Shown here: piece after piece, positions 1-10,882 of the stretch
Layout: the number at the start of each line of letters is the position of its first letter
Numbering within the stretch: the first letter of the stretch is position 1
Origin: Streptomyces sp. SID8352
GTDB lineage: Bacteria > Actinomycetota > Actinomycetes > Streptomycetales > Streptomycetaceae
NCBI RefSeq assembly: GCF_009862265.1
Contig: NZ_WWGX01000086.1
Span: 1,836-65,835 of the forward strand
Length of the DNA stretch: 64,000 bases
Direction: 5' to 3'
Notes under the pieces: generated by a model
Databases searched by the model: none
Told to the model about the DNA's origin: nothing
Seen by the model: only the letters and a program-made list of their open reading frames with translations
Made by a program: the position numbers and the translations under genes

Positions 1-1814
<1,814 letters not shown>

Positions 1815-2320
1815 GCGAATGCGAAACCTTCCGGAGTCTCGTCGGCACGCGCCCGTCAACTCCGTGAATCGCGATTCGCAATACGACCGCCTCAATGCGG
1901 TCCACCACGGCAAGGGGAGAGTACGCGCCACACGGCGCGCTCTGCAGTGGCGCCGGGCAAATGGGATCAAACGATCTACCACCATACGCACCGTGCCCCC
2001 CTCAAGGCAAATCACCTGTTCGGAGCGGGCACGGCGGGCCTCTGCGGCCACCCGGAACCCGGCGCCCGGCACCCGGCACGGACGGGCGGCGGCCCCGCAC
2101 GCGACACCCCCGCCGCGCCCCCGCGCACGGCACCCCTCGGCACCCCCTGGCACCCCCTGGCACCCCGCGCACGGCACCGCCCGTACGGCATCCCGGCACC
2201 CCGGTGGCCGCGCCACGCACCGCACCGCACCGCACCGCCCAGCCGAAGCCCCGCCCGGGACCCACGCCCGTGAAGCCCCGCCCTCGGATCCCCCGCCCCG
2301 GGTCCGGCCGCGCGGCGGCA
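1815..2320. other. Gene-free 5' region of the helicase gene
   Basis: About 500 nt between the helicase start and the end of the lipoprotein gene. The first ~190 nt are less GC-rich (CGATTCGCAATACGAC, ATCAAACGATC) and probably hold the helicase promoter and a long leader. From about 2030 the sequence becomes C-rich with small direct repeats (CACCCCCTGG units near 2140-2165 and CGCACCGCAC near 2215-2235). I see no supportable gene or hairpin terminator. Confidence 0.5.
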
Positions 2321-2941
2321 TCACGCCCAGCCCCGCGCCCCGTACCCGGGCACCGGCACCCCCGCCTCCGGGGCCGGTTCGCGCTGCGCGAGCTGGGTGC
2401 CCGGTGGTTCGTGCGCCGACGAGGAGGGTTCCGCCACGGTCGGTTCCGGGTCCGGGGAGGGCGGCGGCTCCTGGGTCGGTTCCGGCTCCGGCTCCTCCGT
2501 CCACGGGGGCTCCGGCGGGGGCGTCCGGGACGGGACCGGCTCCGGGGGGCCCTCCCCGGGGGGCGCCGACCCGGTGGAGCGCGGAGGCACCGGCGCCGAG
2601 GGGACGCCGGCGCCCTTCGCCTCCCCCTCCGCCCCCTCCGCCCCCTCTGCCCGCTCCGCCCGCCCGCCGTCGGCCCCGTCGTCCTCGGGGCGGGCCTCCT
2701 CGGCCGCAGTCCCCCCGGCGGGCCTGCGGTGCCCCCGGCCCGCCTCGGCCACGCCGTACCCGGCCTCGCCGCCCGACACCACGTCCGTGCCGCCGGGGAT
2801 CCCGGAGCCCCGCTCACCGGCGGAGCGCGACGGCCGGGCGCCTCCCCCGGACCCGTCGTCGCCGACGCTCACGCAGCCGGTGGCGGCGACGGCCGTCAGG
2901 ACCGCGACGGCCAGACGGACGGGTACGTTCAAGGGGCGCAC
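2321..2941 (-). CDS. Proline/glutamate-rich secreted lipoprotein
   Basis: Predicted surface-anchored lipoprotein of 206 residues with no recognised domain. I chose the GTG at 2941 because GGAGG lies 9 nt upstream; an upstream ATG at 3004 would add 21 residues without signal character. Residues 1-20 form a lipoprotein signal: basic start, hydrophobic RLAVAVLTAVAA, then lipobox ATGC with the lipidated cysteine. The mature part is low-complexity: Gly/Ser/Arg, then acidic EEARPEDD, then Pro/Glu-rich segments (EPEPEPTQEPPPSP) and a C-terminal VPGYGARGWA. It is probably a cell-envelope spacer; function unknown. It lies downstream of, and on the same strand as, the zincin gene. Confidence 0.65.
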   Translation of the reverse strand: MRPLNVPVRLAVAVLTAVAATGCVSVGDDGSGGGARPSRSAGERGSGIPGGTDVVSGGEAGYGVAEAGRGHRRPAGGTAAEEARPEDDGADGGRAERAEGAEGAEGEAKGAGVPSAPVPPRSTGSAPPGEGPPEPVPSRTPPPEPPWTEEPEPEPTQEPPPSPDPEPTVAEPSSSAHEPPGTQLAQREPAPEAGVPVPGYGARGWA

Positions 2942-3038
2942 GGGCGGCCACCTCCGGGGGTCAGGGGTCGACGTGCCCAACTCCCGCCACCCGCGGGAGG
3001 ACACGCGGCCCGCCCCGCGGACCCGGCCCCCGGGCGGG

Positions 3039-3389
3039 TCAGCCGTACCCGAGGGCGTGCAGCCGCGCGTCGTCGATGCCGAAGTGGTGCGCGATCTCGT
3101 GCACCACCGTGATCTCCGTCTCCTCGACGACCTCCTCGCGGGTGGCGCAGTGGCGCAGCGTCGGCCCCCGGTAGACGGTGATCCGGTCCGGCAGCACCCC
3201 CGCGTACCACTCCCCGCGCTCGGTCAGCGGCGTCCCCTCGTACAGCCCGAGCAGCTCGGGATCGCCGGCGGGCGGTTCGTCCTCGACGAACACCGCGACG
3301 TTGTCCATCAGGCGCGTCAGCTCCGGTGGAACGCGGTCCAGCGCCTCGGCGACCAGTTCCTCGAACTCCTCGCGCGTCATCTCCAGCAC
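3039..3389 (-). CDS. Metallopeptidase family protein (minimal zincin)
   Basis: A 116-residue protein carrying the zinc-binding motif HEIAHHFGIDD near the C-terminus, characteristic of the small DUF1025/Zincin_1 family. The HExxH supplies two zinc ligands and the general base; proteolysis has, to my knowledge, not been shown for most members. The GTG at 3389 starts the family-typical MLEMTREEFEELV; the ATG at 3380 is an alternative. The preceding block (VPPELTRLMDNVAVFVEDEP) is typical of the family. It is divergent from the phosphoesterase gene, with about 100 nt between start codons that must hold both promoters. Cytoplasmic, with no signal peptide. Confidence 0.85.
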   Translation of the reverse strand: MLEMTREEFEELVAEALDRVPPELTRLMDNVAVFVEDEPPAGDPELLGLYEGTPLTERGEWYAGVLPDRITVYRGPTLRHCATREEVVEETEITVVHEIAHHFGIDDARLHALGYG

Positions 3390-3487
3390 GCCCCCATTGT
3401 CGGCCACGGCACCCGGGACGACGACCCCTTGGGCCGGTCGCGCCACGAGCCCGCATATCCGCGGCGCGAGACGGGCATACGCGACCA

Positions 3488-5152
3488 ATGGCCCGCGTTC
3501 CCCCCGTCCCGCACCCCTTGGCCGAGAGGGCGCGGCGCGTCCTGCGCGCACCCGCCGCCCTCGCCCGCGGCGCCCGCGACCGGCGACGCGCCCGCCGGGC
3601 GGCCGGAACCGGTGCCCCGGACGGAGCGGGTGCCGGCGCCCTCGGCACCGCCCGTGCCGTCTCCCGCCCCCGGCGCTGGGCCCGCGCCCTCGGCATGGTC
3701 GCCGTCGTCCTGCTGGGCGCCTGGCTGGGCCTGCTGGCCGTGGGCGACGTCCGCGTCCCGGTCGGCCCGATGAACACGACGATGACCCTGCGGCCCTCGT
3801 TCGACGGCGGCACGAAGATCAATATCTCGCCGCTGGGCGCCCTGCGGCTGGACAGCCACACCGCCCCCGTCCGTCTGGACGTCAACGTCGACCAGCTCGA
3901 CCCCGCCCGCGCGGGGGCCCTCGTCGACCACCCCGAACGGCTCTCCGGGCTCCAGGAGGAGGTCGCGGCCGACGTCGCCCGCGGCACCCTCGGCCTCGCC
4001 GCCCGCTCGGGCGTCGCCGTGGTCACCGGGGCCACCGCGCTCGGCCTCGCCGTCTACCGCCGCCCCCGCAGGGCCCTGGCCGCCGGGGGCCTGGCGCTGG
4101 CGCTGCTGGCGGCCTCCGGGGGCACGGCGTACGCCACCTGGAACCCCGACTCGGTCCTGGAGCCGAAGTTCTCCGGGCTGCTCTCCTCGGCACCCTCCCT
4201 GGTCGGCAACGCGCGCAGCATCGTCACCGAGTTCGACGTCTACCAGAAGGAACTGGCGCGCCTGGTGACGAACGTGACCAAGCTCTACGACGTCACCTCC
4301 ACGCTCCCCGTCTACCAGCCCGACCCGACCACGATCCGGGTGCTGCACGTCTCCGACATCCACCTCAACCCGGCGAGCTGGAAGATCATCGGCTCACTGG
4401 TGCGGCAGTACCGGGTCGATGTGATCGTCGACTCGGGCGACACCATGGACCACGGCACGGCCGCGGAGAACGGCTTCCTGGACCCGGTCGAGGATCTGGG
4501 CGCCCCCTACGTCTGGGTGCGCGGCAACCACGACTCCCGGGTCACCCAGAAGTACCTGGAGGGGCTGCGGAACGCGCATGTGCTCGACGAGGGCCGGGCC
4601 CTGACCGTCGCCGGGCTGCGGTTCGCCGGGATCGGCGACCCCCAGTTCACCCCCGACCGCTCCCGGCCGCTCGGCGCGGAGGCCTCCCAGGAGCTGGCCG
4701 GGGCCCGGCTGGCCTCCGCCCTCCGCGACCAGCGGGCGGCGGGCACCCCGGTGGACATCGCGGTCGCCCACGAGCCGTCGGCGGCCCGCGAGGTGGACGG
4801 CGAGGTGCCGCTCGCGCTGGCCGGCCACCTCCACCACGAGGGCATGGAGGTCATGAAGTACGGGACCCGGCTGCGCACCGAGGGCTCCACCGGCGGCAGC
4901 GGTCTGCGCGCGGTCGAGGGCGAGCACCCCGATCCGATCCAGGCGTCGATCCTCTATCTGGACCGCGACACCCGCCGCCTCCAGGCCTGGGACGAGATCC
5001 GGCTCGGCGGCCTGGGGCTGACGACGGTCGAGGTCAGCCGCCATCTGCCCAAGGAGAACCAGCCGGGCGCCACCCCCTCCCCGACGGTCCCGGGCGGCTC
5101 CCCCGCCCCCGGCACGACAGCGCCGGGAACCCCCTCCCCCACCGCTCCGTAA
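3488..5152 (+). CDS. Membrane-anchored metallophosphoesterase
   Basis: Calcineurin-like phosphoesterase of 554 residues. From the ATG at 3488 there is an Arg/Ala-rich N-terminus of about 65 residues, a transmembrane segment (LGMVAVVLLGAWLGLLAVG), an extracytoplasmic region, a second hydrophobic pair (VAVVTGATALGLAVY and LALALLAASGGTA), then the phosphoesterase domain. Its motifs are complete: VSDIHLN (DxH), DSGDTMDH (GDx2D), GNHDSR (GNHD), VAHEP and AGHLHHEG (GHxH). These bind two divalent metals. The C-terminus is Pro/Thr/Gly-rich. Substrate unknown; related actinobacterial proteins are annotated only as metallophosphoesterases. Transcription ends just before a tRNA promoter. Confidence 0.9.
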   Translation: MARVPPVPHPLAERARRVLRAPAALARGARDRRRARRAAGTGAPDGAGAGALGTARAVSRPRRWARALGMVAVVLLGAWLGLLAVGDVRVPVGPMNTTMTLRPSFDGGTKINISPLGALRLDSHTAPVRLDVNVDQLDPARAGALVDHPERLSGLQEEVAADVARGTLGLAARSGVAVVTGATALGLAVYRRPRRALAAGGLALALLAASGGTAYATWNPDSVLEPKFSGLLSSAPSLVGNARSIVTEFDVYQKELARLVTNVTKLYDVTSTLPVYQPDPTTIRVLHVSDIHLNPASWKIIGSLVRQYRVDVIVDSGDTMDHGTAAENGFLDPVEDLGAPYVWVRGNHDSRVTQKYLEGLRNAHVLDEGRALTVAGLRFAGIGDPQFTPDRSRPLGAEASQELAGARLASALRDQRAAGTPVDIAVAHEPSAAREVDGEVPLALAGHLHHEGMEVMKYGTRLRTEGSTGGSGLRAVEGEHPDPIQASILYLDRDTRRLQAWDEIRLGGLGLTTVEVSRHLPKENQPGATPSPTVPGGSPAPGTTAPGTPSPTAP

Positions 5153-5158
5153 AGCGTT

Positions 5159-5188
5159 TTGGCGATAGCTCCCGCCATCCCATATGCT
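5159..5188 (+). promoter_or_regulatory. Probable housekeeping promoter of the tRNA Glu-Asp-Phe cluster
   Basis: TTGGCG, an 18-nt spacer, then TATGCT, close to the Streptomyces HrdB consensus (TTGAC/TANNNT). It starts 6 nt past the phosphoesterase stop codon and sits about 45 nt before tRNA-Glu. Confidence 0.6.
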
Positions 5189-5232
5189 TCTCACGTCCCC
5201 GACGCGCCGAAAGGCGCGCAGGCGGGCCGATA

Positions 5233-5305
5233 GCCCTCATCGTCTAGCGGCCTAGGACGCCGCCCTTTCAAGGCGGTAGCACGGGTTCGAATCCCGTTGG
5301 GGGCA
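5233..5305 (+). tRNA. tRNA-Glu (anticodon UUC)
   Basis: Acceptor GCCCTCA pairs with TGGGGGC (one U-G pair). Anticodon loop CTTTCAA on a CCGCC/GGCGG stem, anticodon TTC. T-arm carries GGTTCGAATCC. CCA is not encoded (CGC follows the discriminator A). Confidence 0.95.
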
Positions 5306-5355
5306 CGCAGTACGGTGTGCAACACTGACTCACGTCGGTGCGCACACATCCACAT

Positions 5356-5430
5356 GGTCCTGTGGAGCAGTTTGGAGTGCTCGCCACCCTGTCAAGGTGG
5401 AGGCCGCGGGTTCAAATCCCGTCAGGACCG
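5356..5430 (+). tRNA. tRNA-Asp (anticodon GUC), copy 1
   Basis: Acceptor GGTCCTG/CAGGACC, anticodon loop CTGTCAA on CCACC/GGTGG, anticodon GTC, T-loop GGTTCAAATCC. The 75-nt gene is identical to the copy at 9749-9823. Confidence 0.95.
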
Positions 5431-5454
5431 CTGAGGTTTCACGTGAAACCTCGC

Positions 5455-5528
5455 GGCTGGGTAGCTCAGTTGGTACGAGCGATCGCCTGAAAAGCGATAG
5501 GTCGCCGGTTCGACCCCGGCCCCAGCCA
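5455..5528 (+). tRNA. tRNA-Phe (anticodon GAA)
   Basis: Acceptor GGCTGGG/CCCAGCC, anticodon loop CTGAAAA, anticodon GAA, T-loop GGTTCGACCCC. It follows tRNA-Asp by 24 nt and is probably co-transcribed with it. Confidence 0.94.
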
Positions 5529-5534
5529 CAGCAC

Positions 5535-5560
5535 AGGCCCCGATCTTCGGATCGGGGCCT
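5535..5560 (+). terminator. Intrinsic terminator of the tRNA cluster
   Basis: Perfect stem AGGCCCCGAT/ATCGGGGCCT around a short CTTCGG loop, followed by TGTTGTG. It lies 7 nt after tRNA-Phe. Confidence 0.85.
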
Positions 5561-5645
5561 TGTTGTGTCCGGCCCTGTCCGGCGTTAGGCCCCGGGACAA
5601 AAGAGTTCGCCAGCCTTTTCTCCCGGATGAGACCCTGGAAGCCGT

Positions 5646-8600
5646 ATGTCTACGCACCCCGCTCCCACCCTCGGCACCCTCGCCCCCCGGCTGACCGAGC
5701 TGTCGCTGCGCGATGCGCACCGGCTCGGCCGCCGACTGGAGGGTGCGCGGAAGATCCGTAAGCCGGAGGTCCGGGCCTCCGTTCTCGCCGAGATCGAGAC
5801 GGAGGTGGCCAGGGCCGAGACGCGGATCGGCGAGCGACGCGCCCGCGTCCCCGACGTCACCTATCCCGAACAGCTCCCGGTCAGCCAGAAGAAGGACGAC
5901 ATCGCGGCGGCCATCCGCGACCACCAGGTCGTCATCGTCGCCGGTGAGACGGGCTCCGGGAAGACCACGCAGATCCCGAAGATCTGCGTGGAACTGGGCC
6001 GCGGGGTGCGCGGGATGATCGGGCACACCCAGCCCCGGCGGATCGCCGCCCGCACCGTCGCGGAACGGGTGGCGGACGAGCTGGACACCCCGCTCGGCGA
6101 GACCGTCGGCTGGAAGGTGCGCTTCACCGACCAGGTGAACCCCGACTCCACCTTCATCAAGCTGATGACCGACGGCATCCTGCTCGCGGAGATCCAGACC
6201 GACCGCGAGCTGCGCGCCTACGACACGATCATCATCGACGAGGCCCACGAGCGGTCCCTCAACATCGACTTCCTGCTGGGCTACCTCGCCCAGCTCCTCC
6301 CGAAGCGCCCGGACCTCAAGGTCGTCATCACCTCGGCGACCATCGACCCCGAGCGGTTCTCCCGGCACTTCGGGGACGCGCCGATCATCGAGGTCAGCGG
6401 GCGGACGTATCCCGTGGAGGTGCGCTACCGGCCCCTGCTGGAGGAGGACGGCGAGGACGCCGACCGGGACCAGATCACCGCCATCACCGACGCCGTCGAG
6501 GAGCTGATGGGCGAGGGGAAGGGCGACATCCTCGTCTTCCTCTCCGGTGAGCGCGAGATCCGGGACACGGCGGACGCGCTGGAGAAGAAGAAGTTCCGCT
6601 TCACCGAGGTGCTGCCGCTCTACGCCCGGCTCTCGCACGCCGAGCAGCACCGCGTCTTCCAGCAGCACACCGGGCGCCGGATCGTGCTGGCCACCAATGT
6701 CGCGGAGACCTCCCTGACGGTCCCCGGCATCAAGTACGTCATCGACCCCGGCTTCGCCCGTGTCTCCCGCTACAGCCACCGCACCAAGGTGCAGCGGCTG
6801 CCCATCGAGCCGGTCTCGCAGGCCAGCGCCAACCAGCGCAAGGGCCGCTGCGGCCGCACCTCCGACGGCATCTGCATCCGGCTGTACAGCGAGGACGACT
6901 TCACCGCGCGGCCGGAGTTCACCGACGCGGAGATCCTGCGGACCAACCTGGCCTCCGTCATCCTCCAGATGACCGCCGCCGGGCTCGGGGACATCGAGAA
7001 GTTCCCCTTCATCGACCCGCCCGACCACCGCAACATCCGCGACGGCGTGCAGCTGCTGCAGGAGCTGGGCGCGCTCGACCCGGCCCAGAAGGACCCCCGC
7101 AAGCGGCTGACCGACACCGGCCGCAAGCTCGCCCAGCTCCCCGTCGACCCCCGGCTGGCCCGGATGGTCCTGGAGGCCGACCGCAACGGCTGCGCGCGCG
7201 AGGTCATGGTCATAGCGGCGGCGCTGTCCATCCAGGACCCACGCGAGCGCCCGGCGGAGAAGCAGGCCCAGGCCGACCAGCAGCACGCCCGCTTCAAGGA
7301 CGAGACCAGCGACTTCCTCGCCTACCTCAACCTGTGGCGCTATCTGCGCGAGCAGCAGAAGGAGCGCGGCTCGTCGTCCTTCCGCCGGATGTGCAAACAG
7401 GAGTACCTGAACTTCCTGCGCATCCGCGAATGGCAGGACATCTACACCCAGTTGCGCACGGTCGCCAAGCAGATGGGCATCCACCTCAACGACCAGGACG
7501 CCCCCGGCGACCGCGTCCACGTCTCCCTGCTGGCCGGGCTCCTCTCCCACGTCGGCATGAAGGACGTCAGGACCGGCGGCGGCGAGAGCGGGAAGGGCCC
7601 GGGGAAGAACGAGTACCTGGGCGCCCGGAACGCCAAGTTCGCGATCTTCCCCGGCTCGGCGCTGTTCCGGAAGCCGCCGCGGTTCGTGATGTCCGCCGAG
7701 CTGGTGGAGACCTCCCGGCTCTGGGCCCGCGTCAACGCGCGGATCGAGCCCGAGTGGGTCGAGCCGCTCGCCGGCCACCTCCTCAAGCGCACCTACAGCG
7801 AGCCGCACTGGGAGAAGGACCAGTCGGCCGTGATGGCCTACGAGAAGGTCACGCTGTACGGCGTGCCGATCGTCGACCAGCGCAAGGTGAACTACGGCCG
7901 GATCGACCCGGAGGTCAGCCGCGAGCTGTTCATCCGCAACGCCCTGGTCGAGGGCGACTGGCGGACCCATCACAAGTTCTTCGCCGACAACCGGCGGCTC
8001 CTGACCGAGGTCGAGGAGCTGGAGCACCGGGCCCGGCGCCGGGACATCCTCGTCGACGACGAGACCCTCTACGACTTCTACGACCAGCGGGTGCCCGAGC
8101 ACGTCGTCTCCGGCGCGCACTTCGACTCCTGGTGGAAGCACAAGCGCCACGAGCAGCCCGACCTGCTCGACTTCGAGCGCGAGATGCTCATCAACGAGAA
8201 GGCGGGCGCGGTCACCAAGGACGACTATCCGGACTCCTGGCGCCAGGGCCCGCTGAAGTTCCGGGTGACCTACCAGTTCGAACCCGGCGCGGACGCGGAC
8301 GGCGTGACCGTGCACATCCCGCTCCAGGTGCTCAACCAGGTCACCGACGAGGGCTTCGACTGGCAGATCCCCGGGCTGCGGGAGGAGGTCGTTACGGAGC
8401 TGATCCGCTCCCTGCCGAAGCCGATCCGCCGCCACTACGTGCCCGCGCCCAACTACGCCGGGGCGTTCCTGGAGCGGGCGGTGCCGCTCCAGGAGCCGCT
8501 GACGGTGACCATGGCACGCGAGCTGAGGCGCATGGTGGGGGTGCCGTTCGAGGCGGAGGACTTCGACTGGTCGAAGGTCCCCGACCATCTGCGGATCACC

Positions 8601-9614
8601 TTCCGCATCGTCGACGAGCGGCGCCGCAAGCTGGCCGAGGACAAGGACCTGGAGGCCCTGAAACTGCGGCTGCGGCCGAAGGCGCGCAAGGCGCTCTCCC
8701 AGGCCGCGGCGGCCACCGCCGAGCGCGCCGGAGGGGAGTCCCTGGAGCGCTCCGGGCTGACCGACTGGACCATCGGCAGCCTGACCCGGGTCTTCGAGAC
8801 CCGCCGGGCCGGTCAGCCGGTGAAGGCGTACCCGGCGCTGGTCGACGACGGCGACACCGTGTCCGTGCGCCTCTTCGACACCGAGGCCGAGCAGGCGCGG
8901 GCGATGTGGCGGGGCACGCGGCGGCTGATCCTGCGCAACATCCCGGTCAACCCGGCGAAGTTCGCGTCCGAGAAGCTGACCAACCAGCAGAAGCTGGGGC
9001 TCTCCGCCAGTCCGCATGGCTCCGTCCAGGCCCTGTTCGACGACTGCGCGACCGCGGCGGCCGACCGGCTGATCGCGGACCTCGGCGGACCGGCGTGGGA
9101 CGAGGAGTCCTACCGGAAGCTCTACGACGGGGTCCGCTCGGAGATCGTCGACACCACGGTGCGCGCGGTGGGCGGGGTCCAGCAGGTGCTGGCCGCCTGG
9201 CAGGCCTGTGAGCGCCGGCTGAAGGCCGTCCGCAGCCCCGCGCTGCTCGCCAACCTCCAGGACGTGCGGGCGCAGCTCGACGCCCTGGTCGGGCCGGGTT
9301 TCGTGACGGAGGCGGGGCTGGGCCGGCTGCCGGACCTGATGCGCTATCTGGTCGCCGCGGACCGCCGCCTCCAGCAGATGCCGGCCAACGTCCAGCGGGA
9401 CACCACCCGGATGGAGAAGGTCCACGAGATGCGGGACGAGTACCTGTGGCTGCTGGAGCAGATGCCGCAGGGGCGGCCGGTGCCGCGGGAGGTGCTGGAG
9501 GTGCGGTGGATGATCGAGGAACTGCGGGTCAGCTACTTCGCGCACGCGCTGGGCACGGCCTATCCCGTCTCGGACAAACGGATCGTGAAGACCATCGACG
9601 CGCTGGCGCCGTAG
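5646..9614 (+). CDS. hrpA: ATP-dependent RNA helicase HrpA
   Basis: DEAH/RHA helicase of 1322 residues, close to the length of E. coli HrpA (about 1300), a protein linked to rescue of stalled ribosomes and mRNA processing. Walker A GETGSGKT is at about residues 100-107, DEAH at 198-201 (IIIDEAHERS), SAT in VVITSATIDPE, and motif VI QRKGRCGR. The helicase-associated HA2/OB region follows and the long HrpA C-terminal domain (DUF3418-type) is present, so the gene is intact. The ATG at 5646 has a GGAAG site close upstream. It stands alone between tRNA operons and faces no other gene. Confidence 0.95.
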   Translation: MSTHPAPTLGTLAPRLTELSLRDAHRLGRRLEGARKIRKPEVRASVLAEIETEVARAETRIGERRARVPDVTYPEQLPVSQKKDDIAAAIRDHQVVIVAGETGSGKTTQIPKICVELGRGVRGMIGHTQPRRIAARTVAERVADELDTPLGETVGWKVRFTDQVNPDSTFIKLMTDGILLAEIQTDRELRAYDTIIIDEAHERSLNIDFLLGYLAQLLPKRPDLKVVITSATIDPERFSRHFGDAPIIEVSGRTYPVEVRYRPLLEEDGEDADRDQITAITDAVEELMGEGKGDILVFLSGEREIRDTADALEKKKFRFTEVLPLYARLSHAEQHRVFQQHTGRRIVLATNVAETSLTVPGIKYVIDPGFARVSRYSHRTKVQRLPIEPVSQASANQRKGRCGRTSDGICIRLYSEDDFTARPEFTDAEILRTNLASVILQMTAAGLGDIEKFPFIDPPDHRNIRDGVQLLQELGALDPAQKDPRKRLTDTGRKLAQLPVDPRLARMVLEADRNGCAREVMVIAAALSIQDPRERPAEKQAQADQQHARFKDETSDFLAYLNLWRYLREQQKERGSSSFRRMCKQEYLNFLRIREWQDIYTQLRTVAKQMGIHLNDQDAPGDRVHVSLLAGLLSHVGMKDVRTGGGESGKGPGKNEYLGARNAKFAIFPGSALFRKPPRFVMSAELVETSRLWARVNARIEPEWVEPLAGHLLKRTYSEPHWEKDQSAVMAYEKVTLYGVPIVDQRKVNYGRIDPEVSRELFIRNALVEGDWRTHHKFFADNRRLLTEVEELEHRARRRDILVDDETLYDFYDQRVPEHVVSGAHFDSWWKHKRHEQPDLLDFEREMLINEKAGAVTKDDYPDSWRQGPLKFRVTYQFEPGADADGVTVHIPLQVLNQVTDEGFDWQIPGLREEVVTELIRSLPKPIRRHYVPAPNYAGAFLERAVPLQEPLTVTMARELRRMVGVPFEAEDFDWSKVPDHLRITFRIVDERRRKLAEDKDLEALKLRLRPKARKALSQAAAATAERAGGESLERSGLTDWTIGSLTRVFETRRAGQPVKAYPALVDDGDTVSVRLFDTEAEQARAMWRGTRRLILRNIPVNPAKFASEKLTNQQKLGLSASPHGSVQALFDDCATAAADRLIADLGGPAWDEESYRKLYDGVRSEIVDTTVRAVGGVQQVLAAWQACERRLKAVRSPALLANLQDVRAQLDALVGPGFVTEAGLGRLPDLMRYLVAADRRLQQMPANVQRDTTRMEKVHEMRDEYLWLLEQMPQGRPVPREVLEVRWMIEELRVSYFAHALGTAYPVSDKRIVKTIDALAP

Positions 9615-9675
9615 GGGCGCGGAGGGGGCTCCACCACCGGCGGCGCACGGTGACGGAGCTTCGACGGAGGGTGAG

Positions 9676-9705
9676 TTCGACCCCGGGCCCACCCTCCTGT
9701 AAAGT
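9676..9705 (+). promoter_or_regulatory. Probable promoter of tRNA-Asp copy 2
   Basis: TTCGAC, 18-nt spacer, TAAAGT, ending 43 nt before tRNA-Asp. Good match to an HrdB promoter; not experimentally known to me. Confidence 0.55.
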
Positions 9706-9748
9706 CTCTTCTCGCAGCGCAACGCAGCAGCGGGCGCCGCGAAAACCT

Positions 9749-9823
9749 GGTCCTGTGGAGCAGTTTGGAGTGCTCGCCACCCTGTCAAGGTGGAGGCCGC
9801 GGGTTCAAATCCCGTCAGGACCG
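9749..9823 (+). tRNA. tRNA-Asp (anticodon GUC), copy 2
   Basis: Same 75-nt sequence as the gene at 5356-5430, anticodon loop CTGTCAA. The two copies flank hrpA in the same orientation. Confidence 0.95.
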
Positions 9824-9830
9824 CAGTGGG

Positions 9831-9865
9831 AGAAGGGCCCGAGTCATCGCGACTCGGGCCCTTCT
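9831..9865 (+). terminator. Intrinsic terminator after tRNA-Asp
   Basis: Perfect 15-bp stem AGAAGGGCCCGAGTC/GACTCGGGCCCTTCT with a 5-nt loop, 7 nt after the tRNA. Confidence 0.88.
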
Positions 9866-10039
9866 CCGTGCGCTCCCGCACCCCGCCCCGCACCAGGCCC
9901 CGCGGACATCGGCGGCGGCCCCGCGCCACCGATGTCCGGGAAAGCCCTCAGCGGCCCTCTCGCGGCCTTGACGGCGCCGGATTCCCTCGGTACTCCAAAG
10001 GCAGGGCCCAAATCCCCGTGCGGCCCCCGGAGGTGGCGT

Positions 10040-10225
10040 ATGGCGGCATCGGTCAGGCACGAGACGCGGGCCCTGCTCCGCGCGCATCTGTCGGCCGCGT
10101 CGTCGTACCGCCACGCGACGCGGCGCTGCCCCGTCTGCCACCGGCTGCTGCGGCAGGCGCTGGACTCCGCGCCGGCCGCGTCCCCGACGGACCGTCAGGA
10201 GGCCGCGGCGAACCGGAGCGTCTGA
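10040..10225 (+). CDS. Small CxxC protein, DUF6274-like
   Basis: A 61-residue basic protein starting at ATG 10040 with a good GGAGG ribosome site 7 nt upstream. It has a single CPVC pair in RRCPVCHRLL within an Arg/Ala/His-rich helix-forming sequence and a polar tail. I recall similar short proteins next to bldC in other Streptomyces genomes (family DUF6274), but no function is known to me. One CxxC pair alone cannot make a full zinc site, so it may dimerise or act in thiol chemistry; this is inference. It lies between the tRNA-Asp terminator and the convergent bldC terminator. Confidence 0.6.
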   Translation: MAASVRHETRALLRAHLSAASSYRHATRRCPVCHRLLRQALDSAPAASPTDRQEAAANRSV

Positions 10226-10490
10226 GCGCCTCCGGGCCGGGCGGCGCCCCAACACCCGGGCCACCGGGAGCGGTTCCGCCCTCATAGCGCACACCGGCGG
10301 GGACCAACAAGGAGCGGACCCTGTGACGGGTGTCACCGCAAGAGTTTTTGAAATGACGGCGCTCACACCTGACCCGCCGCCAGCCAATTTAATATGTGCA
10401 ATTGCACCGTACGCGACACCCCTCCGGGGACTCCGGCGGGACCGCGCGACCGGACCGCCGGGCGCCGCCCCGGGACTTGCCCCACGGGCA
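10226..10490. other. Convergent intergenic region
   Basis: No gene supported. It contains an AT-richer patch (AATTTAATATGTGCAATTGC near 10386-10405), unusual for this chromosome, then the bldC terminator. Confidence 0.4.
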
Positions 10491-10528
10491 CAAAAAAGAC
10501 CGCGCTGGACCCGGCGGAGTCCAGCGCG
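10491..10528 (-). terminator. Intrinsic terminator of bldC
   Basis: Read on the minus strand: a 10-bp stem CGCGCTGGAC/GTCCAGCGCG with an 8-nt loop, then GTCTTTTTTG, a classic U-tract. It lies about 150 nt after the bldC stop. Confidence 0.85.
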
Positions 10529-10675
10529 ATCGACGACGTATCCGGTCGGTCGCCCGACGGGGTGAAGCGGCTCGGATGCGGGGCCTGTTGGGGCAGGGCC
10601 CTCGTCGTGTGGAGCTGTGGTCCGGACCTTCCGGCAGATTGGGGGACCTGCCGTTATGTCCGGCTATTCAGTTGT

Positions 10676-10882
10676 TCAGGCCTCGCTGCGCTGCTGCGGA
10701 ATGCCCGCGAGCAGTGCGCGGACCTCCGCCTCGCGGTAGCGGCGGTGCCCGCCGAGCGTGCGGATCGACGTGAGCTTGCCGGCCTTCGCCCACCGCGTGA
10801 CCGTCTTCGGGTCCACGCGGAACATGGTGGCGACCTCAGCCGGGGTCAGCAGTGGCTCGGCATCAGGGGTGCGAGCGGTCAT
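10676..10882 (-). CDS. bldC: Developmental regulator BldC
   Basis: MerR-like DNA-binding protein of 68 residues that controls entry into aerial development by binding direct repeats cooperatively as asymmetric head-to-tail oligomers (known for BldC). The sequence from ATG 10882 (MTARTPDAEPLLTPAEVATM) has the winged helix-turn-helix (VDPKTVTRWAKAGKL, residues 23-37) and the wing GGHRRYR (44-50), and no effector domain. Length and start match the known protein exactly; an in-frame ATG at 10921 would add 13 non-conserved residues. A GAGGAGG ribosome site lies 7 nt upstream. The leader has a small inverted repeat, GAACCGAGAAGGTTCGGTTC. Confidence 0.96.
   Translation of the reverse strand: MTARTPDAEPLLTPAEVATMFRVDPKTVTRWAKAGKLTSIRTLGGHRRYREAEVRALLAGIPQQRSEA

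Noticed and set aside
5466..9929. 1487-residue open frame on the minus strand over hrpA
   Set aside because: It is the reverse complement of hrpA plus tRNA genes; translation is Leu/Gly/Val/Arg-rich shadow sequence and hrpA is intact.
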